A DNA stretch of 64,000 bases from an uncultured Hyphomonas sp. GTDB taxonomy: Bacteria; Pseudomonadota; Alphaproteobacteria; Caulobacterales; Hyphomonadaceae. The notes under the pieces were generated by a model that was not told the DNA's origin, ran no database searches, and saw only the letters and a program-made list of their open reading frames with translations. Made by a program: the position numbers and the translations under genes. The stretch is from positions 1,984,001 to 2,048,000 of the forward strand of contig NZ_OY776147.1 in the NCBI RefSeq assembly GCF_963675305.1. Reading direction: 5' to 3'. Positions 53,846 through 62,410 of this stretch are shown piece after piece; within the stretch, counting starts at the first letter, position 1, and each line of letters opens with the position of its first letter.

Positions 53846-54741
53846 CGCGTTTCCTCCTCTACTTCCTCCCGGGCACAGGCCATCTCGCCGCCCCGCTCGC
53901 GCATGAGCTTGGCGCAGACATCGGCGAGATCGAGTTCCACAAATTTCCTGACGGCGAAAGCTATCTGCGCTTCCTTACGCCTCCCGACGGCCGGCATATC
54001 GCGCTTGTGGATTGCCTTGACCACCCGGATCCGAAACTGGTCCCGCTCCTGTTCGCGGCCATGACCGCAAAGGAATTGGGCGCACTCTCGGTCGGTCTGA
54101 TCGCGCCTTACATGCCGTATTTCAGGCAGGACATCGCGTTCAATCGTGGAGAATCGATCAGTGCCCGTCACATTGGCTCACTGCTGTCCGCGCATTTGTC
54201 CTGGGTCACGACGCTGGATCCGCATCTGCACCGATTAGCCAGCCTGGATGACGTCTTCACCATTCCCGGCGAATTGGCCCACGCAACGCTCCCTATGGCA
54301 CGCTGGATCAAGGCACATATCGAAAAGCCGATCATTTACGGCCCCGATGCAGAAAGCGAACAATGGGTCCGTGCGATCGCGGAAGCCTGTGATGCTCCGT
54401 ACGACGTATTCCGCAAGACCCGGAACGGCGACAAGGACGTTCAGATCGACGTGCCAGCGGGTATCGATGCAGGAGGCTGTACGCCCGTCATCGTGGATGA
54501 CATTATTTCTTCCGGTACGACGCTCGCGACACTGGTACGCGCCCTGTGTGAGAGCGGCCAGCCGCGCCCGATCTGCTGCGCGGTTCACGGCATTTTCGCC
54601 GACGGCGCTTATGAGGAACTGATCGCCGCCGGAGCGGCCCGGATCGTCACCACAAATGCCCTGCCCCACAAAACCAACGCCATCGATGTGACCAGAGTCC
54701 TCGCCGACGCTGCGCGACGCATAGACCTTCCGCAGGATTGA
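53842..54741 (+). CDS. Ribose-phosphate pyrophosphokinase (PRPP synthetase) homologue
   Basis: A 299-residue Prs-family enzyme. EFHKFPDGESYLR is the N-terminal family signature, MPYFRQDIAFNRGESISAR carries the flexible catalytic loop region, VTTLDPHLHR the metal site, and VDDIISSGTTLATLV the PRPP-binding loop. It is shorter and more divergent than housekeeping Prs, suggesting a paralogue for the salvage operon. It would make PRPP from ribose-5-phosphate, or act on a related bisphosphate in this context. 4-bp overlap with the phosphorylase gene. Confidence 0.88.
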   Translation: MTRFLLYFLPGTGHLAAPLAHELGADIGEIEFHKFPDGESYLRFLTPPDGRHIALVDCLDHPDPKLVPLLFAAMTAKELGALSVGLIAPYMPYFRQDIAFNRGESISARHIGSLLSAHLSWVTTLDPHLHRLASLDDVFTIPGELAHATLPMARWIKAHIEKPIIYGPDAESEQWVRAIAEACDAPYDVFRKTRNGDKDVQIDVPAGIDAGGCTPVIVDDIISSGTTLATLVRALCESGQPRPICCAVHGIFADGAYEELIAAGAARIVTTNALPHKTNAIDVTRVLADAARRIDLPQD

Positions 54742-54786
54742 CGCTGCCGGTATACGGGCCGACACTCCTGTTTTGGGAGGAAAGCC

Positions 54787-55317
54787 ATGTTTGACGTCCA
54801 AACCTTTGTCGCAGACTGCCGTGACGCAGTCTCGAAAGACCCAACGCATCGCGCTGTTCTGGAAGTGATGGAGTCGGCCTTCCACGACCCGGACGCAATT
54901 CTCAAGGCAGTCGGCGAACCTTCGGGCGCAGGCATGGATGTGCTGCACCGGTCGGACACACTTACGGTGCTCAATGTCATCTGGGGTTCACATGCGACGC
55001 TGATGCCGCACAATCACGAGATGTGGGCAATCATCGGAATCTACACCGGCCGGGAAGACAACATTTTCTGGCGGCGCATCAAAGACGACCCAACCCGCGT
55101 GGAAGCGGCTGGGGCACGCACACTGCTCGCCGGAGACGTTGCCCCGTTGGGCAAGGACATTATTCACTCCGTGACCAATCCGTTGGGCAGGCCCACCGGA
55201 GCAATCCATGTTTATGGGGGTGACTTCTTTGCGCAGCCACGCAGTGAATGGGATGAAGAAAACTTGGCCGAGCGCCCCTATAACATCGACCGGATCAAAT
55301 CTTTCTTCGCCAGCTAG
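54787..55317 (+). CDS. Cupin protein, cysteine-dioxygenase-like
   Basis: A 176-residue single-domain cupin. The first motif PHNHEMWAIIGIYTGREDN supplies two His, and the second part GKDIIHSVTNPLGRPTGAIHVYGGDF the third His, as in cysteine or thiol dioxygenases. Non-haem iron and oxygen-dependent oxidation of a thiol is the best family guess. The ATG follows GGAGGAAAG. It lies 45 bp after prs and may be co-transcribed, but the function is not obviously connected. Confidence 0.75.
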   Translation: MFDVQTFVADCRDAVSKDPTHRAVLEVMESAFHDPDAILKAVGEPSGAGMDVLHRSDTLTVLNVIWGSHATLMPHNHEMWAIIGIYTGREDNIFWRRIKDDPTRVEAAGARTLLAGDVAPLGKDIIHSVTNPLGRPTGAIHVYGGDFFAQPRSEWDEENLAERPYNIDRIKSFFAS

Positions 55318-55337
55318 GCCACGCCTCAGGGATCCTG

Positions 55338-56543
55338 TCAGGCAAAGTGCAGACGGCGGTATTTGCCTCTGAAATACAGCAAGGGATCACGTCTCGGCTC
55401 AAACCGTGCACGGATCACCTCGCCGACCAAAATAACATGGTCTCCGCCGTCATGAAGGGCATGGTGCCGGCATTCAAAATTCACCAATGCACCAGAGAGC
55501 AAAGGCGCACCATTATGTCCGCGGCTCCAGGGCGTCGACGCAAACCGGTCTTCGCCTGATTTTGCAAACAAGTTGGACGTCGGCTGCTGCCCGATATGCA
55601 AGACGTTGACGGCGAAGTTTTCTGCAGCCTCCATTGCCTCAAGACTACTGGCTGTTTTCGCGATACAGACCAGCAGAAGGGGCGGATCAAGAGAAACGGA
55701 CGTAAACGAGTTGGCCGTCAATCCGACTGGCTGACCCGCTTCATCCAGCGTCGTCACGACCGTCACCCCAGTCGCGAAACAGCCGAGCGCGTCTCTGAGC
55801 GTTCTCGCGTCAGATCCCTGGCGATACTCCGGCGCAAAGCGCGGCACCCTGCGTTCAAGAAAATCCAGAAGCGTGGCGCTGAACATGTCCGCCCGCTCCT
55901 CGGCGACCATCTGGCCAGCCTCCCGGATTTCGGCGTATTCGACATTCTCGAAATTGCCCAGAAAGCGGCTGGCCTCATCTGGCCCGGACAGCTCGCTCTG
56001 CGTCCCACGCACAAACAGGACGGGCAGTTTGATGTACGCGACCGCATCCGTCACACGCGCTACAGCAGCCTCAGGATCGAAGCCACGAGTGAACTCAGGG
56101 TCGAAACTGGCGCTGTCGGTGCCATTCGAGCCCGGACGGCAAGCGGCGTCGAAATCCATCTCAGGAACAGAATCGATCAGAACCAGCCCCGCCGCAAGAT
56201 GGCCGCCATCCTCGCCCAACGCGGCCGTCGCCGCCCAGCCACCCAGTGACGCGGCCACGATAACCGGACGCGAAGCCATTTGCGCCAGCAAGGCGCGCAG
56301 GTCTTCCACGAACGCATTGAACTCATATCGCCGGTCTGCCGGCCATTCGCTTTCGCCATGCCCGCGCAGGTCAATCCGGATGACATACCGGCCTGCTTTT
56401 TCCAGGGCGTCCGCAACCTCGTCCCACACGCCGCGCGTCTGCGCACCGCCATGGATCAGCAGAACGGCAGGATCGTCCGGCGAACCGAACGCGTCCCCTT
56501 TAAGCTCGACGCCTGCAAATCCTTTGAAACTGACCGGCTGCAT
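55338..56543 (-). CDS. Fusion: alpha/beta hydrolase domain plus flavin reductase domain
   Basis: A 401-residue protein with two domains that are normally separate. Residues 1-235 are an alpha/beta hydrolase: LLIHGGAQTRGVW (oxyanion region), IDLRGHGES, and the nucleophile elbow VAASLGG (Ser99, AxSxG). At the expected catalytic His position the sequence is EAGQMVAEE, that is Gln211 in place of His. Residues 245-401 are a flavin reductase-like (FMN-binding split barrel) domain: LGCFATGVTVVTT, GLTANSFTSVSLDPPLLLVCI, NFAVNVL and HALHDGGDHVILVGEV. The reductase could supply reduced flavin to a monooxygenase. The hydrolase part may be inactive or serve binding. No frameshift is apparent. Confidence 0.85.
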   Translation of the reverse strand: MQPVSFKGFAGVELKGDAFGSPDDPAVLLIHGGAQTRGVWDEVADALEKAGRYVIRIDLRGHGESEWPADRRYEFNAFVEDLRALLAQMASRPVIVAASLGGWAATAALGEDGGHLAAGLVLIDSVPEMDFDAACRPGSNGTDSASFDPEFTRGFDPEAAVARVTDAVAYIKLPVLFVRGTQSELSGPDEASRFLGNFENVEYAEIREAGQMVAEERADMFSATLLDFLERRVPRFAPEYRQGSDARTLRDALGCFATGVTVVTTLDEAGQPVGLTANSFTSVSLDPPLLLVCIAKTASSLEAMEAAENFAVNVLHIGQQPTSNLFAKSGEDRFASTPWSRGHNGAPLLSGALVNFECRHHALHDGGDHVILVGEVIRARFEPRRDPLLYFRGKYRRLHFA

Positions 56544-56625
56544 GCGACCTCCTGCGTGAGTCGTAGCGAAGTCTCACATATATGCCCCCCGCCATAGAGA
56601 ACCAAGGCGCAGGCTGGTTACAGCG

Positions 56626-57468
56626 CTACGCCTCCCTTGTACGGGCCGCCTGGGTCAGCAGATCGCCGACAAGCCCAACCAGCTTCGCCGGTAGCTCCGA
56701 TGCAAAGTCGAGATCGTCAATCGCGCGGACAGGGACAAGCAAGCGCAGACTGTTTGTCAGGAACACGCCGTCTGCATCACGCAGGTCTTCAAGACAAAGA
56801 CTGCGTTCAGACACCTGATATCCGGCCTGAGCGGCATGCTCCAGGATCCAGTTCCGCATAACGCCCGCCACAACCCCGTCACCTCTCGGCGGAGTGACCA
56901 GAGCGGAGCCAAACCTTGCCCAGATATTCGCGACCGAACTACAGGACACCCGGCCATCTGGCGTCACGAACAGCGCATCGTCAAAGCCAGCTTCCAGGGC
57001 CCGTCTGTGCCCCATGATGGCATCGCCATAGGAAAGTGTCTTGTAGAGGGCTGAGGGGGCTGTTGGATTGCGATGAATAGCGCTTACACCAAGCCTGGTG
57101 GGCGGCGGTGGGTAGGTCAGAGCTTGCGGCGTGAAAGAAGTCAGAACGGTGGGGGTGGTTGCTGCGGTTCCAGCCAGCCCCCTCGCGCCGGGACCACGGG
57201 TCACCGTGACACGCAACGCGCCGGTTTCGCCCGCCGGAACCGCGCTGTCCATAAGCGCCTCAATAGACGTGTCAGCTACGTCCAGACCGAAGATTTCGCA
57301 TGCCTCGAGCAAGCGCCCGATATGGCGATCACGCAGGACGACATGCCCGCCGATCACCAAGGATGTGTCAAACACGCCATCTCCGAGGAGCAGCCCCCGG
57401 TCCGTCAGGTCGAAGGCACGCACTGAGTTTGCAGACGACACGGACTGATTTAGCTGAATCACAGGCAT
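56626..57468 (-). CDS. pabC: Aminodeoxychorismate lyase / class IV aminotransferase
   Basis: A 280-residue PLP-dependent fold IV enzyme that releases pyruvate from 4-amino-4-deoxychorismate to give p-aminobenzoate. Visible: FDLTDRGLLLGDGVFDTSL, the Lys in TLSYGDAIMGHR (LYKTLSY), and the closing GVFLTNSLRLLVPV. The ATG at 57468 is preferred to a TTG 15 bases upstream. It overlaps pabA, and with pabB makes a pabB-pabA-pabC folate operon. A branched-chain or D-amino acid aminotransferase is the alternative, but context favours PabC. Confidence 0.86.
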   Translation of the reverse strand: MPVIQLNQSVSSANSVRAFDLTDRGLLLGDGVFDTSLVIGGHVVLRDRHIGRLLEACEIFGLDVADTSIEALMDSAVPAGETGALRVTVTRGPGARGLAGTAATTPTVLTSFTPQALTYPPPPTRLGVSAIHRNPTAPSALYKTLSYGDAIMGHRRALEAGFDDALFVTPDGRVSCSSVANIWARFGSALVTPPRGDGVVAGVMRNWILEHAAQAGYQVSERSLCLEDLRDADGVFLTNSLRLLVPVRAIDDLDFASELPAKLVGLVGDLLTQAARTREA

Positions 57469-58043
57469 GGGACAGACTGACAATGGCTTAGAAAATTTCT
57501 GAGCAGATCATGCCCGTGCTCCGTGAGGATCGATTCCGGATGGAACTGTACACCATAGACGGGGTGTTCTGTGTGGGACAGCGCCATGATCTCACCATCC
57601 GGCGCTGTTGCATCGATCTGTAACCCGGTTTCGGCCAAAGGCAGATCGACGACCAGAGAGTGGTACAGTCCGACAGGCAGGGGTGAAGGCAGCCCCCTGA
57701 ACAAGCCTTCCGACTGATGTAAAATGCCGGCTGTTCGCCCATGCGTCGGAGTGCGCGCCCGTCTCACGGATCCACCATAAGCCACCGCGATGGCCTGATG
57801 CCCCAAACACACGCCAAGTATCGGCAAGTCTGCGCCGAAGGTTTGAATCGCCTCAATGGAAACACCCGCCTGATCGGGACGCGAAGGCCCGGGCGAGATG
57901 ACGATCGCCTCGGGGCGCAGGCGCATAATGTCTTTCAGGGAGACACTGCGGCTATCCTCAACCTGAATGTCTGCACCGGACAGAGTCAGATAGCGAGCAA
58001 GATTGTAGACGAAACTGTCTCGATTATTCAGCATCAGGATCAT
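57459..58043 (-). CDS. pabA: Aminodeoxychorismate/anthranilate synthase glutamine amidotransferase
   Basis: A 194-residue class I glutamine amidotransferase that feeds ammonia to PabB. NRDSFVYNLARYL at the start, VISPGPSRP, the nucleophile in LGVCLGHQAIA, and the catalytic His/Glu in GVQFHPESILTEHG are complete. It overlaps pabB by 4 bp and pabC at its end. TrpG is nearly indistinguishable by sequence; placement with pabB and pabC supports PabA. Confidence 0.9.
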   Translation of the reverse strand: MILMLNNRDSFVYNLARYLTLSGADIQVEDSRSVSLKDIMRLRPEAIVISPGPSRPDQAGVSIEAIQTFGADLPILGVCLGHQAIAVAYGGSVRRARTPTHGRTAGILHQSEGLFRGLPSPLPVGLYHSLVVDLPLAETGLQIDATAPDGEIMALSHTEHPVYGVQFHPESILTEHGHDLLRNFLSHCQSVPCL

Positions 58044-59413
58044 GCTTCATCCACCGCTGTTCGAGCCGCACCGATGATCCGCTCAGCCTTCAGCCGGACT
58101 TCGTCCCATTCGGCTGCGGCATCAGAAAGCAAGGTAATTCCGGCACCAGACCAATACCTGTCCTCCTCCGGCAAATGATCAATCGTACGGATCATGATAT
58201 TGAAATCACAGGCGCCATCATGACTGATATATCCGAAAGAACCGCAGAAGGCGCCACGTGCTGCCGGTTCGAGCTGGTCGATAATTTCCATCGCCCGAAG
58301 CTTGGGGGCTCCGGTAATTGAGCCGCCGGGAAAGACTGCGCCTAGCAGGTCCACTGCATCCTTATCCGGCGAGAGCTTCCCCTCGATCGTCGACACCAGA
58401 TGGAATAGATTGGGCAATGGTTCGACACTGCATAAACGGCTGACGCGGATAGATTCGGGCTGACACACTTTGGAGAGGTCATTCCGCAGCAGATCGACAA
58501 TCATGATATTCTCGGCCCGGTCTTTCTCGGATCCGGCAAGCGTTTCAGCCGCCTTTTGATCTTGGTACGGGTCGGATGATCGCCCCGCTGTGCCTTTTAT
58601 CGGCTCTGCCCGAACGGCTCCATCCGATGTCATGGTGACAAGCCGTTCCGGTGACAGGCACGCGATTGTGCGGTTTGAGAATGCGCCAAACGCGGAAAAA
58701 CCTGCCTGTGTCTTATTCCGCAGGTCCAGGTAGTCTCTGAAGGCGTGTTCAGCGGACCGGGAACGCCGGGTCCAGAGGGCTGCAATATTGGCCTGATAGA
58801 TTTCGCCGTCCAGAATAGCTTCACGCGTTGCGGAAACGCGTTCAGTATAGCCAGCCTGTTCCGGGAAAATCGACCAGTCAGTTCCTTCACCCTCACATAC
58901 CTCATACGGACCATGATTGTCTGAAATAGAAGCCACCAGTTGGGTGATGTTTTGCCTCGCAAGCTGCGGATCGGGCCGGTAACCCCGACCGGTCAGCCCA
59001 GCGGCATAAACCGACAGGCTTTGCGCCTGATGATCAAACGCCAGAACTGTATCGTATGCAGAGAATTCCAGGGAGACATCGCAACTGCTTGCGTGGCGGG
59101 AGCGAAAATCCCTGACCCAAATGCGCGCCGCCTCATAACTGACATAGCCGATCACGCCGCCTTGAAATGGCGCGCCACCGGAAATCACATCGGTCTGAAA
59201 CTGATTTCGCCAGTTACGAAACGCCTCGGTGAATTCAGAAACGCTGTCGCGGCCTCCCCATTGGAACCGCGAAACAGGATTGATAGCGATGTAAGAATAC
59301 CGTCCTTGATGAAGTCCGGCGTCGGCACTGTCCAGCCAGACAAATCCCGGTTGTCGGTGAAGCTTCCGGGCAAGTTCGGCCGGCTCCTGCCAAGGCATAT
59401 CCTGTCTGAGCAC
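58040..59413 (-). CDS. pabB: Aminodeoxychorismate synthase component I
   Basis: A 457-residue chorismate-utilising enzyme that aminates chorismate to 4-amino-4-deoxychorismate. The C-terminal catalytic region has CLSPERLV, RAEPIKGTAGRSSDPYQDQ, SEKDRAENIMIVDLLRNDLSKVC, VEPLPNLFHLVSTIEGKL and GGSITGAPKLRAMEIIDQLEP; the Lys in PIKGT (TrpE has Ala) favours PabB. The GTG start at 59413 has GGAT upstream; an ATG at 59398 is the alternative. First gene of pabB-pabA-pabC. Confidence 0.92.
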   Translation of the reverse strand: MLRQDMPWQEPAELARKLHRQPGFVWLDSADAGLHQGRYSYIAINPVSRFQWGGRDSVSEFTEAFRNWRNQFQTDVISGGAPFQGGVIGYVSYEAARIWVRDFRSRHASSCDVSLEFSAYDTVLAFDHQAQSLSVYAAGLTGRGYRPDPQLARQNITQLVASISDNHGPYEVCEGEGTDWSIFPEQAGYTERVSATREAILDGEIYQANIAALWTRRSRSAEHAFRDYLDLRNKTQAGFSAFGAFSNRTIACLSPERLVTMTSDGAVRAEPIKGTAGRSSDPYQDQKAAETLAGSEKDRAENIMIVDLLRNDLSKVCQPESIRVSRLCSVEPLPNLFHLVSTIEGKLSPDKDAVDLLGAVFPGGSITGAPKLRAMEIIDQLEPAARGAFCGSFGYISHDGACDFNIMIRTIDHLPEEDRYWSGAGITLLSDAAAEWDEVRLKAERIIGAARTAVDEA

Positions 59414-59747
59414 GTCGCCATCCGCTTGAAGTCATACTGCGATTGGAATGTAGTGATCGGCTCTGCCGATGTCACATACAACCTGCACTCCCTGAATATA
59501 TTATCCACAGACCGTCAAACGACCAGCATTCAGAATGTTCTGCTCCACCGAAGCGTGGAGCGAATCAGAAATTCAAGCGGCCTTTCCGCTTTGTTCAGAC
59601 AGGCTCGTAGGATCGCGCTCGTTTTTTGGATTCCTGACTGCTGGAAATATCGCCGGTCTTGAGGGAACAAACAGCATACTGTGGCGTATAGACTTGGCCG
59701 ATGCGATCCCTGAAAGTCGCAGCCGCTATGCAAAAAGGATGCGCTTA
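59414..59747. other. 334-bp divergent intergenic region
   Basis: Lies between the starts of pabB and the glutamate-synthase-like gene and must carry both promoters. An open frame continues through it from 59535 but has no ribosome binding site or family-like sequence before 59748. I see no hairpin or repeat of note. Confidence 0.5.
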
Positions 59748-61373
59748 ATGGTGTTTCGGAGTTTGTTTGCCGACAAAGGCCTCGAAAGAAATCTCGGATT
59801 CTGGGCTCCGCTGGCGCTCGTCCTGCTGATCAGCCTCCTCGGGGTTTGGGTCGCCAAAGGCTTTTTTTGGGCTTTCATCCCCGTTGTGCCGCTGCTTTTG
59901 ATCGCCATCTGGGACATGATACAGACGCGGCATTCACTGCGACGCAATTATCCGCTCACCGCCCGCTTTCGTTGGCTGTTCGAGGATCTTCGTCCCTTCC
60001 TGCGCAGCTACATTGTCGAGGGGCCTTTGGAAGGCCGGCCTTATGACCGGGTCTCGCGAACCCTGATCTACGCACGCGCGAAAAAGCAAGAGGACGCGCA
60101 CCCCTTTGGCACCGAACTCGATGTCTATTCAGAAGAGTATGAAGCGCTCTGCCACTCGATCAACCCCAATCCAGATGCGCCAAAGCGAACACGGGTAAAG
60201 GTCGGGACAGAGCAGTGCAGTAAGCCCTATGATGCCGCCCGCCTGAACATCAGTGCAATGAGTTTTGGTGCGCTGGGAAACCATGCCATCGAAGCACTGA
60301 ATATGGGCGCCAGGATCGGCGACTTCTATCACGATACCGGTGAGGGTGGACTGTCTCCCTACCACCTCAAGCATGGCGGAGATATTGTGTGGGAGCTGGG
60401 GTCCGGTTACTTCGGCGCACGCGACAAGGACGGCAAGTTCGACCCCGACAGCTTTCGCGACAAGGCCCAGCACGATCAGGTCAGGATGACAGAAATCAAG
60501 CTGAGCCAGGGCGCCAAGCCAGGCCATGGCGGGTTACTGCCTGCAGCCAAGGTTACCGAGGAGATCGCAAAGACACGCCTGGTGCCAGCCCATCAGGACT
60601 GTCTGTCGCCGCCCGGCCATTCAGCCTTTTCAACGCCGCGCCAAATGCTGGAATTCGCCGCGAAAATGCGCGAACTTTCCGGAGGGAAGCCGGTCGGCAT
60701 CAAGCTATGCGTGGGCATGCCGCATGAAGTCTTCGCAATCTGCAAAGCGATGCTCGACAGCGGCATCTATCTCGACTTCATCGTCATCGACGGTGGCGGC
60801 GGAGGCACCGGCGCGGCGCCACTGGAACTGTCTGACCATGTGGGCCTGCCGCTGCGCATTGGCCTCTACTATACGAACAATGCGCTTATCGGCACCGGGC
60901 TGAAAGACAAGATTCGGTTGGCAGCTTCGGAAAAGGTGTTTTCCGGATCCTCCATTGCGATGAATGCCGCACTCGGCGCCAACTGGTGCAATGCGGCCCG
61001 CGCTTTCATGTTCTCGCTTGGCTGCGTGCAATCGCTGCAATGCCATACCGGAAACTGCCCGACCGGCGTGGCAACGAGTTCACCCGCACGCCAGCGTGGT
61101 CTCGTCATTCCTGAAAAGGCGCAGCGTGTGGCCAATTTCCAGTCGAAAACGCTTGATAGCCTCCATGACATCGTGGTCGCCTGTGGCCTCGAAACGCCGG
61201 ACGATTTCACGCCGCGCCACTTGCGGCAATGGAAGAACAATTCGGAAATGATTCCGTGGTCTCAGATTGTTCAGGAGGTTGAAGCGGGCAAGCTTCTGAG
61301 CGAGCCGGACGACACGGCCTTCGCTGAATACTGGCACATGGCAGATCCCGACACATTCAAGCCAGTGATATGA
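59748..61373 (+). CDS. FMN-binding glutamate synthase-like protein, membrane-anchored
   Basis: A 541-residue protein. Two N-terminal hydrophobic segments (about 17-60) anchor it, and the remainder is the FMN/Fe-S domain of glutamate synthase: RLNISAMSFGALGNHAIEALN, DTGEGGLSPYHLKHGGD, KLSQGAKPGHGGLLPA, DCLSPPGHSAF, DFIVIDGGGGGTGAAP and CVQSLQCHTGNCPTGVAT, whose Cys residues bind the 3Fe-4S cluster. It lacks the amidotransferase domain of full GltB. The ATG at 59748 has AAAAAGGA eight bases upstream. A separate class II amidotransferase is encoded 43 bp downstream. Electron donor and substrate are unknown. Confidence 0.88.
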   Translation: MVFRSLFADKGLERNLGFWAPLALVLLISLLGVWVAKGFFWAFIPVVPLLLIAIWDMIQTRHSLRRNYPLTARFRWLFEDLRPFLRSYIVEGPLEGRPYDRVSRTLIYARAKKQEDAHPFGTELDVYSEEYEALCHSINPNPDAPKRTRVKVGTEQCSKPYDAARLNISAMSFGALGNHAIEALNMGARIGDFYHDTGEGGLSPYHLKHGGDIVWELGSGYFGARDKDGKFDPDSFRDKAQHDQVRMTEIKLSQGAKPGHGGLLPAAKVTEEIAKTRLVPAHQDCLSPPGHSAFSTPRQMLEFAAKMRELSGGKPVGIKLCVGMPHEVFAICKAMLDSGIYLDFIVIDGGGGGTGAAPLELSDHVGLPLRIGLYYTNNALIGTGLKDKIRLAASEKVFSGSSIAMNAALGANWCNAARAFMFSLGCVQSLQCHTGNCPTGVATSSPARQRGLVIPEKAQRVANFQSKTLDSLHDIVVACGLETPDDFTPRHLRQWKNNSEMIPWSQIVQEVEAGKLLSEPDDTAFAEYWHMADPDTFKPVI

Positions 61374-61416
61374 TCTCGCCTAGCGTCATGTTCTCAGTTG
61401 CAGGCAGGAGGTGCCT

Positions 61417-62223
61417 ATGTGTGAACTGTTCGCTATGAGCGCATCAAAGCCGCAACGGGTCCGTTACGAGCTTGATCTTTTCGCGGCCGAAGGGGGCGAG
61501 CGCCACCGCAACCGCGACGGCTGGGGCATTCTCTTTGCGCAGGATCGCGACGCGTACTTGTTCCGGGAGCCCTCCCCCGCCGCCTCCAGCGAGCTCACGA
61601 AGATGGTGGTCCGCAACGAGCGTCCCTGTAAACAGCTGATCGCACATGTTCGCAGGGCGACAGCAGGCAAGCCCGAACTGGCAAATACGCATCCCTTTGA
61701 CCGCGTGCTTCACGGAAGGCGGCACGCCTTTGCCCATAATGGTGCCTTGTCAGACCTTGAGGCACGCGCCGATACACGCGAACTTATCAGTGAAACCATT
61801 GGTGACACCGATTCCGAACTGGCCTTTCTGATCCTGCTTTCCCGACTCCGGAAATCCGGCGACGACGATCCTACATCCCGTTTTGAAACTTTCGTGCGCT
61901 TTGCAGCCGAGATGCGCGAACTGGGAAGTGCAAACTTCCTGTTCTTCGATGGACAGTATCTTTTTGTCCACGCCGATCGCCGACGCTTCGAAACAGAGAC
62001 CGGGGTGACCGAACCTCGCGAACCCGGCCTCAACATCCGCAGCTTCGATACTGAGCATTACGGCCAGGCATGGGAGAAATCCGGCGTCAGCATCGATGAG
62101 ATTTTCGGCCCGCTCCACCTCTTCGCCTCGGTTCCACTCGATCCGGAGGACTGGGAGCCTCTGCCCCGTGGAACCTGTCTGATGCTGAGGGACGGCACGA
62201 TCCGCGCCCGCCATGAAGTGTAG
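61417..62223 (+). CDS. Class II glutamine amidotransferase
   Basis: A 268-residue YafJ-like protein. The start at 61417 exposes the catalytic Cys2 after Met removal (MCELFAMSA), with AGGAGG directly upstream. Other family parts are RNRDGWGI, IAHVRRATAGKPELANTHPF and AFAHNGALSD, which form the glutaminase pocket. It is next to a GltB-like FMN protein that lacks exactly this type of domain, so a split ammonia-transfer partnership is possible; stand-alone relatives also exist. Confidence 0.88.
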   Translation: MCELFAMSASKPQRVRYELDLFAAEGGERHRNRDGWGILFAQDRDAYLFREPSPAASSELTKMVVRNERPCKQLIAHVRRATAGKPELANTHPFDRVLHGRRHAFAHNGALSDLEARADTRELISETIGDTDSELAFLILLSRLRKSGDDDPTSRFETFVRFAAEMRELGSANFLFFDGQYLFVHADRRRFETETGVTEPREPGLNIRSFDTEHYGQAWEKSGVSIDEIFGPLHLFASVPLDPEDWEPLPRGTCLMLRDGTIRARHEV

Positions 62224-62270
62224 TGTCTCCTCATCCTGACAGACTCCGGCAAATTTTTTGGAGAACGATT

Positions 62271-62399
62271 ATGAGGCTAAGCAAGGTAAGTTCGCTGAGA
62301 CCGGTGGGACAATCATCAGGGCGTCATCCCGAAGCGTCCCAATACAAGCCGTCCGTCGGCGCCGGCGCTCTAAATCTCTGGTCGGCAGCGCGGTATTGA
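62271..62399 (+). CDS. Possible 42-residue small protein or leader before poxB
   Basis: Open frame starting ATG at 62271 with GGAG eight bases upstream, ending TGA at 62397-62399, eleven bases before the poxB-like start. The product (MRLSKVSSLRPVGQSSGRH at the start) is basic and lacks a membrane segment. Its spacing suggests coupled translation or a leader peptide, but composition gives no strong coding signal. Confidence 0.3.
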   Translation: MRLSKVSSLRPVGQSSGRHPEASQYKPSVGAGALNLWSAARY

Positions 62400-62410
62400 A
62401 AGGAAAAGAT

